DNA from: a bacterium | GTDB taxonomy: Bacteria > Verrucomicrobiota > Verrucomicrobiia > Limisphaerales > UBA11358 | DNA length: 41,459 nucleotides | NCBI GenBank assembly: GCA_021813325.1 | Contig: JAKALA010000034.1 | Coordinates: 1-41,459 of the forward strand | Direction: 5' to 3' | In this document: in pieces, positions 41,429 to 41,459 of the stretch | How positions within the stretch are numbered: the first letter of the stretch is position 1 | Layout: each line of letters opens with the position of its first letter | Notes under the pieces: generated by a model | Seen by the model: the letters and a program-made list of their open reading frames with translations, nothing else | Told to the model about the DNA's origin: nothing | Databases searched by the model: none | Program-made: the position numbers and the translations under genes

Positions 41429-41459
41429 ATGAAACAGGAACAAGCCGACGTGCCGTCCT
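41429..41459 (+). CDS. Start of a gene cut by the window end
   Basis: An ATG preceded at a good distance by AAAGGAA begins a frame (MKQEQADVPS) that runs off the window. It follows the paired GGTAAC motifs, so a transposase or accessory gene is possible, but ten residues are too few to identify it. Confidence 0.3.
   Translation, partial: MKQEQADVPS

Overview
The window looks like a chromosomal segment of a Verrucomicrobiota bacterium, most likely subdivision 3 (Limisphaerales/Pedosphaera-like). Support: GC-rich DNA; two pseudopilins with the [20 protein letters not shown] leader followed by a verrucomicrobial/planctomycetal type C-terminal region; a Tat-dependent Gfo/Idh/MocA oxidoreductase; and secreted enzymes ending in a LQ(R/A)STDLQTW-type domain. 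The assignment comes from protein style alone; there is no rRNA in the window.

Layout. 1-8.5 kb: tRNA-Phe, pyruvate dehydrogenase E1 (aceE), a lipoate-protein ligase-like gene, a solitary fumarate hydratase beta subunit, recN and an Nfn/Sud-type flavoprotein pair. 8.7-24.4 kb: gcvT, then a long respiratory complex I operon (nuoA-B-C-D-[GxxExxY gene]-I-H-J-K-L-M-M2-N), then gcvH, a glutaredoxin-like gene and lipA. 24.4-27.6 kb: a GNAT-like membrane protein, a nitroreductase-family gene, a TerB-like gene, tRNA-Arg(UCU) and 6-phosphogluconolactonase. 27.6-39.6 kb: an accessory carbohydrate island with a Gfo/Idh/MocA oxidoreductase, a GH3 beta-glucosidase, a small lipoprotein, two pseudopilins alternating with secreted proteins, an arabinofuranosidase-like enzyme and an SGNH esterase. 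39.7-41.5 kb: a decayed IS4-family transposase and the edge of what may be a second mobile element.

How the genes fit together. aceE, gcvT, gcvH, the lipoate ligase and lipA all belong to lipoate-dependent pyruvate and glycine oxidation, which makes the reducing power that the Nfn-like pair and complex I handle. The complex I cluster has two nuoM genes and an unusually long NuoL C-terminal segment. It lacks nuoE, nuoF and nuoG; a GxxExxY gene bounded by inverted repeats sits where they often lie.

Most notable observations. (1) A roughly 117 bp palindromic element with imperfect terminal inverted repeats and an 8 bp target duplication is inserted in frame into the signal-peptide region of the lipoprotein gene, resembling in kind the protein-coding palindromic elements of Rickettsia. 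(2) The GxxExxY cassette lies inside the nuo operon. (3) Complex I is of the double-NuoM type. (4) Two near-identical 20 bp palindromes (TGTCnTCA-N4-TGAnGACA) lie upstream of genes in the carbohydrate island. Several intrinsic terminators are visible, including one for a minus-strand transcript placed inside the 3' end of the convergent lipoate ligase gene.
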